Of a stretch of 64,000 nt of DNA, positions 21,123 to 31,161 are shown piece by piece. The notes beneath the pieces are model-generated. The model searched no databases and was not told the DNA's origin. It worked only from the letters and a program-made list of their open reading frames with translations. The position numbers and the translations under genes were made by a program. Position 1 is the first letter of the stretch. Every line of letters begins with the position of its first letter. The stretch comes from Rhodospirillales bacterium (GTDB lineage: Bacteria; Pseudomonadota; Alphaproteobacteria; Rhodospirillales; Shumkoniaceae): positions 18,528 through 82,527 of the forward strand of contig JADHSV010000006.1 of assembly GCA_016776725.1 (NCBI GenBank), given 5' to 3'.

Positions 21123-22142
21123 TCAGTGGGCGCGCTGAATGCAAAAGTCGATCAGGTCGGTCAACGCGGCCTTTTCGGGGCAATCGCGGAAAATGCCCAG
21201 AGCGTCCCGCGCGATGGAGCCGTAGTGGCGGGCGCGTTCGACGGTATCGTCCAGTGCGCCGTACTTTTCCATTAGCCGGGTCGCGTTTTCGAGGTCGCCA
21301 TCCTGCTGGTTCAGGTCCTCCAGCGTGCGCCGCCAGAAGGCGCGCTCGTCCTCGTTTCCGCGGCGGAATGCGAGAACAATCGGCAGGGTGATCTTGCCCT
21401 CGGCGAAATCGTCGCCGACGGTTTTGCCCAAGGTTGCCTGCTTGGCCGAGAAGTCCAGCACGTCGTCAATCAGCTGGAAAGCGATGCCAAGGTTTTGCCC
21501 GTAGGATTGAAGCGCTTCGCATTCCACCTTGGGCCGCTCGGCGACGACGGCGCCAATTTGGCAGGCGGCGGCAAAAAGCTCGGCGGTCTTGGCCTTGATC
21601 ACTTCCATGTAAGCCGATTCGCTGGTTTGCGTATCGTTGGCGGTTACCAGTTGCGCCACTTCGCCTTCGGCAATAACCGATGACGCGCGCGAAAGAATGG
21701 CCAGCACTTCAAGCGATCCGTCCTCGATCATCAACTCGAACGATCTGGCAAACAGAAAGTCCCCAACCAGAACGCTGGTCTTGTTTCCCCAGACGGCGTT
21801 GGCTGAGGCCAGTCCGCGGCGCAATTCGCTATGATCAACCACATCGTCGTGCAGCAAAGTGGCGGTATGGATGAATTCCACGCAGGTTGCCAGCGCGGTA
21901 TGGCGCATGCCCGAATAGCCGCACATGCGGGCCGACGCCAGTGTCAGGATCGGGCGAAGCCGCTTGCCGCCGGCCGCTACGATATGCCCGGCCAGTTGCG
22001 GAATTAGCGCTACGGGGCTGTGCATGCGCTGCACGATCAGGGCGTTGACCGCCTTCAGGTCGTCGGCCACAAGCGCGGTCAGCGCTTCCAGTGACGGCTT
22101 TCTTTCGCGTTCGCCATTAAGATCGACAACGATACCCAACAC
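21123..22142 (-). CDS. ispB: Polyprenyl (octaprenyl/decaprenyl) diphosphate synthase
   Basis: This trans-isoprenyl diphosphate synthase makes the ubiquinone side chain. The two Asp-rich motifs are LLHDDVVDHS and QLIDDVLDFS, and the GGKRLRPILT substrate motif is present. The GTG at 22142 is chosen because GGGAG sits five bases upstream and it gives 339 residues, close to IspB length; the open frame to 22187 would add 15 residues. It is transcribed away from the TrmN6-like gene. The product chain length (C40 or C50) cannot be read from the sequence; C50 is usual for this class of organism. Confidence 0.93.
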   Translation of the reverse strand: MLGIVVDLNGERERKPSLEALTALVADDLKAVNALIVQRMHSPVALIPQLAGHIVAAGGKRLRPILTLASARMCGYSGMRHTALATCVEFIHTATLLHDDVVDHSELRRGLASANAVWGNKTSVLVGDFLFARSFELMIEDGSLEVLAILSRASSVIAEGEVAQLVTANDTQTSESAYMEVIKAKTAELFAAACQIGAVVAERPKVECEALQSYGQNLGIAFQLIDDVLDFSAKQATLGKTVGDDFAEGKITLPIVLAFRRGNEDERAFWRRTLEDLNQQDGDLENATRLMEKYGALDDTVERARHYGSIARDALGIFRDCPEKAALTDLIDFCIQRAH

Positions 22143-22226
22143 ATTTCTCCCGCAAGACTTGACCTTTTCGCGTAGTCTCAAGAGCATATGGATGCTCAGG
22201 CATGCGGGTCAAGCCTGTGAGATAGG

Positions 22227-22982
22227 GTGACGGACGTGAATGAACCAATTGTGAGCAATGATACGGTCCTGGGCGGACGCGTTAGGGTGTTCCAGCCCGT
22301 CACCGGTTATCGGGCGGCGATTGATCCCGTTCTTCTCGCTGCCTCAATACAGGCCGGTGCGGGCGAAAAGGTGCTCGATGTGGGTTGCGGGGTGGGCGCG
22401 GCCGCCTTGAGCCTTGCCGCGCGCCTTGTCGACATTCGCGTTTGGGGCATTGAGGTTCAGCGCGAACTGGTTCGGCTGGCCTTGCAAAACGTCACCGCCA
22501 ACGAGATGACGGGACGTGTTGATTTGATGGGCGGCGATTTGCTTTCCCCGCCGCCGCGTCTGGGCCCCGGAGGGTTTGACCATGTCATGGCCAATCCGCC
22601 CTTCGAGGTGGCGGGAACCGGCAACGCGCCACCCGATGCCGGCAAGGCGGTGGCCTCGGTCGAGGGCGAAGCACGGCTCGTGGACTGGGTTTCTTTCTGT
22701 CAGCGCATGGTGCGCCATAAGGGCAGCGTCACGTTCATTCATCGCGCCGACAGGCTGGACGAACTGCTGGCGGCCATGCGCGGCGGTCTGGGCGATCTGG
22801 TTATGTTTCCGCTTTGGCCGGGAAATTCGGGCAAGGCGGCAAAAAGGGTATTGGTGCGCGGTCGCAAGGGCGTTGCCGCGCCGCTCAGAATCTTGCCGGG
22901 ACTGGTTTTACATGGCGAAGGCGGGGCGTACACGGCCGAGGCGGACGCCGTGCTGCGAGATGCAGGACCGTTGGTTTTTTAG
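22227..22982 (+). CDS. TrmN6-like N6-adenine methyltransferase
   Basis: A SAM-dependent methyltransferase of 251 residues. The SAM motif is VLDVGCGVGAAALSLAAR, and the N6-adenine catalytic motif NPPF occurs in HVMANPPFEVAG. The N-terminal RVRVFQPVTGYRAAIDPVLL block is typical of the tRNA1(Val) A37 methyltransferase group (TrmN6/YfiC). The start is a GTG at 22227; a second GTG nine bases on is possible. The downstream S49 peptidase begins 26 bp after the stop. tRNA is the likely substrate by homology. Confidence 0.87.
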   Translation: MTDVNEPIVSNDTVLGGRVRVFQPVTGYRAAIDPVLLAASIQAGAGEKVLDVGCGVGAAALSLAARLVDIRVWGIEVQRELVRLALQNVTANEMTGRVDLMGGDLLSPPPRLGPGGFDHVMANPPFEVAGTGNAPPDAGKAVASVEGEARLVDWVSFCQRMVRHKGSVTFIHRADRLDELLAAMRGGLGDLVMFPLWPGNSGKAAKRVLVRGRKGVAAPLRILPGLVLHGEGGAYTAEADAVLRDAGPLVF

Positions 22983-23008
22983 TCATTTTTTATGCAGGAG
23001 CGCCGTTA

Positions 23009-23839
23009 ATGGATTTCACTTCGCTGATCAGCAAATTTCGCAAACGGGCCCCGGTGGTTGCCGTTCTGCCGTTATCGGGCGTGATCGGGCAGGCGGGGTC
23101 TGCGCGCAAGGGCTTGAACATGGCGTCGCTGGCCGGACCCATCGAGCGCGCATTCAAGATGCGAAACCTGAAAGCCGTGGCGCTGGCCGTCAACTCGCCC
23201 GGTGGATCGCCCGTACAGTCGGCGCTGATCGCCAAGCGAATCCGGGCGCTGGCAACTGAAAAGGAAATTCCGGTCGTCGCCTTCGCCGAAGATGTGGCCG
23301 CGTCGGGCGGTTATTGGCTGGCATGCGCCGCCGACGAGATTTTTGCCGACCCGAACTCCATTATCGGCTCCATTGGCGTGGTCTCCGGCGGCTTCGGTTT
23401 TCCCGAGCTTTTGAAGCGCCTGGGCGTGGAACGGCGATTGCGCACGGCGGGCGACAGCAAAGCCATGCTGGACCCGTTTTCCCGCGAAAAGGCGGAAGAC
23501 ACGGAGCATTTGCAGGGCATTCTCTCCGAGATGCATGAGAATTTTAAGGAAATGGTCCGTGCGCACCGCGGCGACAAGCTGAAGAAGAAAGGCGAAGACC
23601 CGTTCAGCGGCGCCATTTGGACCGGAAACAAGGCGCTGGAAATGGGCCTTATCGACGGCATCGGTGATTTGCGTAGCGTCATGCGCGAACGTTTCGGCGA
23701 GAAGGTCAAGCTGCGTCTGGTCCGCGTCGAGAAGGGCGGCTGGCTGCGCCGTAAGCTGGGCCTGTCCGCCGGTACATGGGCCGACGAATTGCTGGGCGCC
23801 ATCGAGGATCGCATGAGGTGGGGGCGCTTCGGCCTGTGA
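23009..23839 (+). CDS. S49 family serine peptidase (SppA/SohB-like)
   Basis: 276 residues from the ATG at 23009, which has CAGGAG eight bases upstream. The conserved blocks are AVNSPGGSPVQSALI, EDVAASGGYWLACAADEI (catalytic Ser in ASGGY) and NSIIGSIGVVSGGFGFPELL. It is a short single-domain form, with no cleavable signal or clear N-terminal membrane helix, unlike long SppA. Family members degrade membrane-inserted signal peptides or other peptides at the membrane. It is probably co-transcribed with the methyltransferase and the small zinc-ribbon membrane protein that follows. Confidence 0.92.
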   Translation: MDFTSLISKFRKRAPVVAVLPLSGVIGQAGSARKGLNMASLAGPIERAFKMRNLKAVALAVNSPGGSPVQSALIAKRIRALATEKEIPVVAFAEDVAASGGYWLACAADEIFADPNSIIGSIGVVSGGFGFPELLKRLGVERRLRTAGDSKAMLDPFSREKAEDTEHLQGILSEMHENFKEMVRAHRGDKLKKKGEDPFSGAIWTGNKALEMGLIDGIGDLRSVMRERFGEKVKLRLVRVEKGGWLRRKLGLSAGTWADELLGAIEDRMRWGRFGL

Positions 23840-23877
23840 TCCTTGACCGGGCGGCGGGCGGCATCTAAAAGAACAAC

Positions 23878-24135
23878 ATGCTTGGGCTCAGCATCGGAAA
23901 GATATTACTGACGGCGGCCGTTATTGCGGCCGTCTTTTATGGCTGGAAGTGGCTTAGCCGGGTCCAGCAGCTTGGCGCCGCGACCCGGAAAAAGGTAAAT
24001 AAGAAGACCGGCAACGGCGCACCGCCTCCGGCAAACGAAGCGGTGGATATGGTCCAGTGTCCGGCCTGCGGCGATTTCATTGCCGCCCATGGCGCGCGAA
24101 GCTGCGGCCGCGACGATTGCCCTTATCCGGGGTAA
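23878..24135 (+). CDS. Small membrane protein with C-terminal zinc-ribbon-like motif
   Basis: 85 residues. A single membrane helix lies near the N-terminus (KILLTAAVIAAVFYGWKWL), followed by a basic/proline-rich linker. The C-terminal end has four cysteines in two pairs, CPAC and, twelve residues later, CGRDDC, with a nearby His (AAHGARS), consistent with a metal-binding knuckle facing the cytoplasm. It lies between the S49 peptidase and glyQ. I do not recognise a characterised homologue; the PP0621-type family of small proteins looks similar. A metal-sensing or protease-adaptor role would be speculation. Confidence 0.75.
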   Translation: MLGLSIGKILLTAAVIAAVFYGWKWLSRVQQLGAATRKKVNKKTGNGAPPPANEAVDMVQCPACGDFIAAHGARSCGRDDCPYPG

Positions 24136-24225
24136 TTCGGTCTCTTAGGTCCAAGTATTCTTGACCGGCTGGCGACAGCGCATTATGTTCCGCGCCGGAA
24201 ATTCCACCGGAAAATCAGAAATCAC

Positions 24226-25095
24226 ATGCCAGATAAGAAGCCCAGCTTCCAGTCCATGATTCTTGCTTTGCAGTCCTTTTGGGCCGAGCGCGGATGTGTG
24301 TTGTTGCAGCCCTACGATATGGAAGTAGGCGCCGGCACGTTCCATCCGGCGACAACCCTAAGAGCGCTTGGCCCGGACAACTGGAAAGCCGCATACGTGC
24401 AGCCTTCGCGCCGTCCCACCGACGGACGCTACGGCGAAAACCCCAACCGCTTGCAGCATTATTACCAGTATCAGGTGGTTCTGAAACCGTCGCCCGACGA
24501 CGTTCAGCAGCTTTATCTGGACAGCCTGCGATGTCTGGGTGTCGATCCCGAGTTGCACGATATCCGATTCGTTGAAGATGACTGGGAAAGCCCGACGCTG
24601 GGTGCCTGGGGCCTGGGCTGGGAAGTCTGGTGCGACGGCATGGAGGTGACGCAGTTCACCTACTTCCAGCAAGTTGGTGGCATCGAATGCGCGCCGGTCA
24701 CCGCCGAAATCACCTACGGCATCGAACGTCTGGCCATGTTCATCCAGGAAGTCGAGAACGTTTACGACCTGGACTGGAACGGCGAGGGCGTCACCTACGG
24801 CGATGTCTTCCTGCGGTCTGAGAAGGAATTCTCGGCCTATAACTTCGAGCACGCCAACACGGCCGTATTGTTCCAGCATTTCAAGGACGCCGAGGCCGAG
24901 TGCAAGGCGCTGCTGGACCAGTCGCTGGCGCTTCCGGCCTACGATCAGTGCATCAAGGCCAGCCACACGTTTAATCTGCTGGACGCGCGCAACGTGATCA
25001 GCGTAACCGAACGCGCCGCCTACATCGGGCGCGTCCGCGCGCTGGCCAAGGGTTGCTGCGAAACATGGCTATCCGGCCAGAAGGCGGGGGACTGA
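24226..25095 (+). CDS. glyQ: Glycyl-tRNA synthetase alpha subunit
   Basis: The catalytic class II subunit of the bacterial heterotetrameric GlyRS has 289 residues. It begins with the hallmark region [20 protein letters not shown], then [19 protein letters not shown], and includes the motif [20 protein letters not shown] and the active-site stretch [20 protein letters not shown]. glyS starts three bases after the stop, so the subunits are co-translated. The ATG at 24226 is the first plausible start. Confidence 0.98.
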   Translation: MPDKKPSFQSMILALQSFWAERGCVLLQPYDMEVGAGTFHPATTLRALGPDNWKAAYVQPSRRPTDGRYGENPNRLQHYYQYQVVLKPSPDDVQQLYLDSLRCLGVDPELHDIRFVEDDWESPTLGAWGLGWEVWCDGMEVTQFTYFQQVGGIECAPVTAEITYGIERLAMFIQEVENVYDLDWNGEGVTYGDVFLRSEKEFSAYNFEHANTAVLFQHFKDAEAECKALLDQSLALPAYDQCIKASHTFNLLDARNVISVTERAAYIGRVRALAKGCCETWLSGQKAGD

Positions 25096-25098
25096 TCC

Positions 25099-27177
25099 AT
25101 GGCCGAACTACTGCTTGAATTGTTCTCCGAAGAAATCCCCGCGCGCATGCAGGCCCGCGCCGCCGACGATCTGAAACGTCTGGTCACGGCGGGGCTGAAA
25201 GACGCCGGACTTACCTTCGACAAGGCCGAAGCCTTTGTCACGCCGCGCAGGCTGACCCTCGTGGTCGACGGCCTGCCACTGGCCCAGCCTGACGTAAAGG
25301 ACGAGCGCAAAGGCCCGCGCGTCGGTTCGCCCGAGCGCGCCATTGAGGGCTTCCTGAAAGCCGCCGGGCTTGCCAGCCTTGATGATTGCGAAACCCGCGA
25401 AGACCCCAAGAAGGGCGCCTATTTCGTGGCCGTGATCGAACGCAAGGGGCAGGCCACCGCGCGCGTACTTCCCGAGATCGTGTCGGCGGCCATGACAGCG
25501 CTACCCTGGCCCAAGTCCATGCGCTGGGGAAATTACGGGGTGCGCTGGGTGCGCCCGCTGCACAGCATCTTGTGCCTGTTTGACGGCGCTGTCGTTTCGG
25601 TCGAGTTCAATCACGTGACGGCAGGCAGTTCCACGTTCGGCCACCGCTTCCTGGCCCCCGACGCGTTCGCAGTCACCGACTTTGCCGACTATCAGGCCAA
25701 ATTGCGTACAGCCAAGGTCATGCTGGATGCCGCCGAGCGGCGCGAGTTTATTCTGGCCGAAGCCGAGAAACTGGCCAAGGACGCCGGACTTAGGTTAAAG
25801 GCTGATCAAGGTCTTTTGAACGAGGTCGCCGGATTGGTCGAATGGCCGGTGGTTCGCATGGGACGTATTGACGAGGCTTTCATGGACCTGCCCGCGGAAG
25901 TGCTGGCCACCTCCATGCGCGCCCATCAGAAGTATTTCTCTGTTCTGGACGGCAAGGGCGATCTTGCGCCCCGGTTTATCTTCGTTGCCAATAACGAGGC
26001 CCGCGACGGCGGCGCTGAAATTATCAAGGGCAACGAGCGCGTTCTGCGCGCCCGCCTGGCCGATGCCAAGTTCTTCTGGGATCAGGACCGCAAGGCGCCG
26101 CTCGAGGCGCTGGTCGATACCCTGGGCGACCGGGTTTTCCACGCCAGGCTGGGCAGCGATCTGGCGCGTGTTAAACGAATCCGCGAACTGGCCAAAACCA
26201 TTTCGGCCCATGTGGACGGCGCAAACGAGGCCGACGCCGATCGCGCGGCGCTTCTGTGCAAGGCCGACCTGACCAGCGAAATGGTTTACGAGTTCCCCGA
26301 ACTTCAGGGGATCATGGGCCGCTACTACGCGCTGAATGACGGCGAGAAGGCGGATGTGGCCGAGGCCATCGCCGAACATTATTCGCCGCAAGGACCGGGC
26401 GATGACTGTCCGGCCAATCCCGTCAGCGTGGCCGTGGCATTGGCCGACAAGATCGACATGCTGGTCGGCTTCTTCGCCATCGACGAAAAGCCGACGGGGT
26501 CGAAAGACCCGTTTGCGCTGCGCCGGGCGGCGCTGGGCGCCATTCGCCTGATCGTCGAAAACGGCTTGCGGGTTCCGTTGTTCGAGGTGTTCGAGCGCGC
26601 GCGTACGCTTTATGCCGGAGACGGGATTTCGTCGGCGGAAACCCTGAACGTGAAAGAGTTGCTTGACTTTTTCGCCGATAGGATGAAAGTGCACCTCCGC
26701 GAGAAAGGCGTACGGCACGATTTGATTGCCGCCGTCTTCGCCCTTGGCGGCGAAGACGATCTAGTTCGCCTGCTTGCCAGGGTCGACGCCCTGGCGGCGT
26801 TCCTGGATACCGAGGACGGAGCCGATCTGCTGACGGCCTTCCGGCGCGCCGCCAACATCGTCCGTATTGAAGAAAAAAAGGACGGTGAAAGCTACGCGGT
26901 CGAGGCGGATGCGAAGTTGCTTCGCCAGGACGAAGAAAAGGATTTGAGCGGGAAGCTTGGGGAAATCATGCCCCAGGTCGCCCAACATATTCGTGACGAA
27001 AAGTTCGATACGGCCATGAGTACACTGGCGCGCCTGCGCAAGCCGGTGGATGCCTTCTTCGACGACGTCACGGTTAATTGTGAGGAACCGGATCTTAGAA
27101 AGAACCGGTTGTGTCTGTTATCAACAATCCGGTCGGCGCTGTCACAAGTAGCCGACTTCTCAACGATAGAAGGGTAG
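25099..27177 (+). CDS. glyS: Glycyl-tRNA synthetase beta subunit
   Basis: The tRNA-binding beta subunit has 692 residues, typical length. The N-terminus is [20 protein letters not shown], and the conserved blocks [39 protein letters not shown] and an HD-like middle ([20 protein letters not shown]) are present. The C-terminal anticodon-binding domain ends [20 protein letters not shown]. It overlaps nothing; ppdK begins five bases after the stop, so ppdK may be read through from glyQS. Confidence 0.98.
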   Translation: MAELLLELFSEEIPARMQARAADDLKRLVTAGLKDAGLTFDKAEAFVTPRRLTLVVDGLPLAQPDVKDERKGPRVGSPERAIEGFLKAAGLASLDDCETREDPKKGAYFVAVIERKGQATARVLPEIVSAAMTALPWPKSMRWGNYGVRWVRPLHSILCLFDGAVVSVEFNHVTAGSSTFGHRFLAPDAFAVTDFADYQAKLRTAKVMLDAAERREFILAEAEKLAKDAGLRLKADQGLLNEVAGLVEWPVVRMGRIDEAFMDLPAEVLATSMRAHQKYFSVLDGKGDLAPRFIFVANNEARDGGAEIIKGNERVLRARLADAKFFWDQDRKAPLEALVDTLGDRVFHARLGSDLARVKRIRELAKTISAHVDGANEADADRAALLCKADLTSEMVYEFPELQGIMGRYYALNDGEKADVAEAIAEHYSPQGPGDDCPANPVSVAVALADKIDMLVGFFAIDEKPTGSKDPFALRRAALGAIRLIVENGLRVPLFEVFERARTLYAGDGISSAETLNVKELLDFFADRMKVHLREKGVRHDLIAAVFALGGEDDLVRLLARVDALAAFLDTEDGADLLTAFRRAANIVRIEEKKDGESYAVEADAKLLRQDEEKDLSGKLGEIMPQVAQHIRDEKFDTAMSTLARLRKPVDAFFDDVTVNCEEPDLRKNRLCLLSTIRSALSQVADFSTIEG

Positions 27178-27182
27178 GAACG

Positions 27183-29858
27183 ATGGCTAAATGGGTTTAC
27201 AGCTTTGGTGGCGGCACCGCAGATGGTGGTTCTGAACTGCGCAATCTGCTGGGTGGCAAGGGCGCCAACCTGGGCGAAATGTGCAAAATCGGCACGCCGG
27301 TACCTCCGGGATTCACCGTGACGACGGAAGTCTGCACGTACTACTACGAAAACGGCGAAACCTACCCCGGCGAATTGAAGGATCAGGTCCGCTCGGCCGT
27401 CACCAAGCTTGAAGACATCATGGAATGCAAGTTCAACAGCACGGAAATGCCGTTGCTGCTGTCGGTCCGTTCCGGCGCGCGCGCTTCCATGCCGGGCATG
27501 ATGGATACGGTTCTGAACCTGGGCCTTAACGCCGAAACCGTCGAGGCCATTGCCAAGGCGACCGGCGACGAACGCTTCGCCTATGACAGCTATCGCCGCT
27601 TCATCCAGATGTATTGCAACGTGGTGCTGGACATCGATCACCACAACTTCGAAGCCATTCTTGAAGCCCACAAGGCCAAGCACGGCTACAAGCTCGACAC
27701 CGAAATGACCGGCGACGATCTCAAGATCATGGTCAAGGACTACGAAGCCAAGGTCGTCGAGATGGCCGGCGCACCCTTCCCGCAGGATCCGTGGGAGCAG
27801 CTTTGGGGCTCCATCGGCGCCGTCTTCGGCAGCTGGATGAACCCGCGTGCCTGCACGTATCGTCGACTGCACTCCCTGCCCGACCATTGGGGCACGGCGG
27901 TCAACGTTCAGGCCATGGTGTTTGGTAACATGGGCGAAGATTGCGCCACCGGCGTTTGCTTCACCCGTAACCCGGCCACCGGCGAAAACGCCTACTACGG
28001 CGAATACCTGATCAACGCCCAGGGCGAAGACGTAGTTGCCGGTATCCGTACCCCGCAGCCGCTCAGCCTCGCCGAAAAGGAAACGGCGCAGACCGATCTT
28101 CCCAGCCTGGAAGAGGTCATGCCCAGCCTTTACAAGGAACTGTGCGACATTCGCGAACATCTCGAAGAGCACTACACCGACATGCAGGACATGGAGTTCA
28201 CCATCCAGCAGAACAAGCTGTGGATGCTTCAGACCCGTACCGGCAAGCGCACCGCCGCCGCCGCCCTGCGCATCGCCGTCGAGATGAAGGAAGAAGGCCT
28301 GATCGACGAGAAAGAGGCCGTGCGCCGGGTTGATCCGGGCGCGCTTGATCAGCTTCTGCACCCAACCCTGGATCCCAAGGCCGAACGCACGACACTGACC
28401 AAGGGCCTGGCCGCGTCGCCGGGTGCTGCCACGGGCAAGGCCGTTTTCAGCGCGTCTGACGCGGAAAGCTGGGTCGAGCGTGGCGAAAAAGTCATGCTGT
28501 GCCGCATTGAAACCAGCCCTGACGACATCGGCGGCATGCACGTTGCCGAGGGCATTCTGACCTCGCGCGGCGGTATGACCAGCCACGCTGCCGTGGTTGC
28601 CCGCGGCATGGGCACCCCTTGCGTTTCGGGCGCCGGTGATCTGGAAATCGATTACGCCGCCAAGACCATGAAGATTGCCGGCGAAACCATTTCCGAAGGT
28701 GACGTCATCACCATCGACGGTTCCAGCGGCGAATTGTTCCTGGGCTCGGTTGCCACCATTCAGCCCGAGCTGACCGGTGACTTCGGCAAGCTGATGACGT
28801 GGGTTGACGGCATTCGCACCATGAAAGTGCGCACCAACGCCGAAACCCCGTTGGACGCCGCCACGGCCATCAAGTTCGGCGCCGAAGGCATTGGCCTGTG
28901 CCGTACCGAGCACATGTTCTTCGATCCCAAGCGCATCATTCACGTGCGCGAAATGATCGTCGCCAAAACCGAAGAAAAGCGCCGTGCGGCCCTCGACAAG
29001 CTGCTGCCCTACCAGCGCGAGGACTTCGCCGAGCTGTTCCGCATCATGGACGGCCTGCCGGTGACCATCCGCCTGCTCGACCCGCCGCTGCACGAGTTCC
29101 TGCCGCATACGGACGCGGACTATCAGGAAGTCGCCGAAGCTGCCGGTATCACGGTTGACGAAATCAAGACCCGTGCGGCTTCCCTGCACGAGTTCAACCC
29201 GATGCTTGGTCATCGCGGTTGCCGTCTGGGCGTTGCCTATCCGGAAATCACCGAAATGCAGGCCCGCGCCATCTTCGAAGCGGCTTGCATCGTTGCCGGT
29301 GAAGGCAAAAAGGTTCTGCCGGAAGTCATGATCCCGCTGGTCGCGCTGACCGCCGAGTACGACATGCTCAAAATCGTCGTTGACGACGCCGCCAAGGCGG
29401 TCTTCGCCGAGAAGGGCAGCGAAGTCGAGTACATGGTCGGGACCATGATCGAAGTGCCGCGCGCGGCCTTCGTTGCCGACAAGATCGCCGAAGGGGCCGA
29501 GTTCTTCAGCTTCGGCACCAACGACCTGACGCAGATGGGCCTGGGGCTGTCGCGCGATGACGCCGGCAACTTCCTCAAGATCTATCTGGACAAGGGCGTC
29601 ATGGAAGTTGACCCGTTTGTCAGCATCGATGAAGAAGGCGTTGGCGAACTGGTTCGCATCGCCGCCGAGAAAGGCCGTTCCACCCGCCCCGATATCAAGC
29701 TTGGTATCTGCGGCGAACACGGTGGCGACCCGGCATCCATCCATTTCTGCCAGAGCGTTGGCCTGACCTACGTTTCGTGCTCGCCCTACCGTGTGCCGAT
29801 TGCACGGCTGGCGGCGGCGCAGGCGGCCTTGGGCGTCAAGGGCGAACAAAACGCCTAA
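27183..29858 (+). CDS. ppdK: Pyruvate, phosphate dikinase
   Basis: PPDK interconverts PEP/AMP/PPi and pyruvate/ATP/Pi, here probably in gluconeogenic or PPi-linked metabolism. It has 891 residues from the ATG at 27183 ([15 protein letters not shown]). The nucleotide-binding domain includes GAKGANL-type residues and [20 protein letters not shown]. The phosphohistidine loop is [18 protein letters not shown], and the C-terminal TIM barrel carries the catalytic Cys in [14 protein letters not shown]. Third-position bias is very strong, which leaves long antisense frames open and suggests high expression. A strong terminator follows. Confidence 0.98.
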   Translation: MAKWVYSFGGGTADGGSELRNLLGGKGANLGEMCKIGTPVPPGFTVTTEVCTYYYENGETYPGELKDQVRSAVTKLEDIMECKFNSTEMPLLLSVRSGARASMPGMMDTVLNLGLNAETVEAIAKATGDERFAYDSYRRFIQMYCNVVLDIDHHNFEAILEAHKAKHGYKLDTEMTGDDLKIMVKDYEAKVVEMAGAPFPQDPWEQLWGSIGAVFGSWMNPRACTYRRLHSLPDHWGTAVNVQAMVFGNMGEDCATGVCFTRNPATGENAYYGEYLINAQGEDVVAGIRTPQPLSLAEKETAQTDLPSLEEVMPSLYKELCDIREHLEEHYTDMQDMEFTIQQNKLWMLQTRTGKRTAAAALRIAVEMKEEGLIDEKEAVRRVDPGALDQLLHPTLDPKAERTTLTKGLAASPGAATGKAVFSASDAESWVERGEKVMLCRIETSPDDIGGMHVAEGILTSRGGMTSHAAVVARGMGTPCVSGAGDLEIDYAAKTMKIAGETISEGDVITIDGSSGELFLGSVATIQPELTGDFGKLMTWVDGIRTMKVRTNAETPLDAATAIKFGAEGIGLCRTEHMFFDPKRIIHVREMIVAKTEEKRRAALDKLLPYQREDFAELFRIMDGLPVTIRLLDPPLHEFLPHTDADYQEVAEAAGITVDEIKTRAASLHEFNPMLGHRGCRLGVAYPEITEMQARAIFEAACIVAGEGKKVLPEVMIPLVALTAEYDMLKIVVDDAAKAVFAEKGSEVEYMVGTMIEVPRAAFVADKIAEGAEFFSFGTNDLTQMGLGLSRDDAGNFLKIYLDKGVMEVDPFVSIDEEGVGELVRIAAEKGRSTRPDIKLGICGEHGGDPASIHFCQSVGLTYVSCSPYRVPIARLAAAQAALGVKGEQNA

Positions 29859-29888
29859 GCTCAATACCGTTAAAAAGTCGAAAAGAAG

Positions 29889-29918
29889 CGGAGGCCTTCC
29901 GGGGCCTCCGTTTTTTTT
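29889..29918 (+). terminator. Rho-independent terminator after ppdK
   Basis: An 8-bp stem (CGGAGGCC with GGCCTCCG) and a 6-nt loop at 29889-29910 are followed directly by eight T residues, 30 bp after the ppdK stop. This is the clearest plus-strand terminator in the window. Confidence 0.93.
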
Positions 29919-29965
29919 GTATACGGGGAGGAAGTGATGTGAAGCAACCGCGAGGAAGCCAAACG

Positions 29966-31156
29966 ATGAACGCCAAATCAGATGCAAGCGCCCCCACAAC
30001 CACCGAAGCCATGGGCATTTTCGAACGTTACCTGACGGTGTGGATTGCGCTGTGTATCGTGGGCGGAATAGCGCTGGGCAAGGTTGCGCCCGACGTGGCC
30101 GTTTATCTGGACGGCCTGACCCTGAATATCGACGGCGCGCCGGTTGTTTCCATTCCCATCGCCATATGCCTGTTTTTCATGATGTATCCGATCATGGTGA
30201 AGATCGACTTCGCCCGCGTGGTCAAGGCGGGCCGCACCGTCAAACCGGTGGGCCTGACGCTGTTCATCAACTGGGCCGTCAAGCCCTTCACCATGTACGC
30301 CATCTCGTTTTTGTTCCTGGGCATTCTGTTTCGCGGCTTCATCGGCGCCGACGCCATGGACCTTGTGAAGCTGCCGCTGGGCGTGGATTTGCCCGCCGGG
30401 GCCGAATACGGCGCGGGCAAGGTGATGCTGGTGGATGGCGTGAAAATGCTGCAGGTGCCCCTGTGGCGCAGCTATCTGGCGGGCTGCATCCTGCTGGGCG
30501 TTGCGCCGTGTACGGCCATGGTTCTGGTCTGGGGCTACCTTTCGAAGGGCAACGACGGGCATACCCTTGTCATGGTCGCCATCAACTCCCTGACCATGCT
30601 GGTGCTGTACGGCGTGCTGGGCGGTTTTTTGCTGGGTGTGGGCAGGCTGCCGGTGCCGTGGGAAGCCTTGCTGCTGTCCATCGGTATCTACGTGGCTTTG
30701 CCCCTGGTCGCGGGCTATTTCTCGCGCCAGTGGATCATCGCGGCGAAAGGCGAAACCTGGTTCAAGGAGAAGTTCCTCCACGTCCTGACCCCCATCACCA
30801 TCATCGCCCTGCTGATCACGCTGGTTTTGCTTTTCTCGTTCAAGGGCGAGGTGATCACCGCCAACCCCCTGACAATAGTATGGATCGCCGTCCCCCTCTT
30901 CCTGCAAACCGTCCTCATCTTCGCGCTCGGCTACTGGCTCGCCAAAAAAATGGGCCTCACCTACGACAACGCCGCCCCGACAGCCCTAATCGGCGCCTCC
31001 AACCACTTCGAGGTGGCGATTGCAACGTCGGTAACGCTGTTCGGCCTGTCGTCGGGCGCGGCGCTGGCCACAGTCGTCGGCGTGCTGATAGAGGTGCCGG
31101 TGATGCTGATGCTGGTTAGGGTGTGCCTAAGGACGCAGGGGTGGTTCGCGAAATAA
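29966..31156 (+). CDS. ACR3-family arsenite efflux transporter
   Basis: 396 residues with about ten membrane helices. ACR3 hallmarks are [16 protein letters not shown], the conserved Cys in [19 protein letters not shown], and the late [16 protein letters not shown] block. It exports arsenite, usually by proton antiport. The ATG at 29966 has GAGGAAG upstream; a GTG at 29939 with GGGGAGG spaced seven bases away would add nine residues and is nearly as likely. No arsR, arsC or arsH gene is adjacent, so it is an orphan. Between about 30.88 and 31.02 kb the leucine codons switch from CTG to CTC, a local codon-use change. Confidence 0.9.
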   Translation: MNAKSDASAPTTTEAMGIFERYLTVWIALCIVGGIALGKVAPDVAVYLDGLTLNIDGAPVVSIPIAICLFFMMYPIMVKIDFARVVKAGRTVKPVGLTLFINWAVKPFTMYAISFLFLGILFRGFIGADAMDLVKLPLGVDLPAGAEYGAGKVMLVDGVKMLQVPLWRSYLAGCILLGVAPCTAMVLVWGYLSKGNDGHTLVMVAINSLTMLVLYGVLGGFLLGVGRLPVPWEALLLSIGIYVALPLVAGYFSRQWIIAAKGETWFKEKFLHVLTPITIIALLITLVLLFSFKGEVITANPLTIVWIAVPLFLQTVLIFALGYWLAKKMGLTYDNAAPTALIGASNHFEVAIATSVTLFGLSSGAALATVVGVLIEVPVMLMLVRVCLRTQGWFAK

Positions 31157-31161
31157 CGGGG

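Noticed and set aside
26892..29999. Antisense open frame of about 1035 codons opposite glyS and ppdK
   Set aside because: It mirrors ppdK and arises from that gene's strong codon bias. The composition is His/Gly/Arg-rich, with no family motif and no ribosome site.
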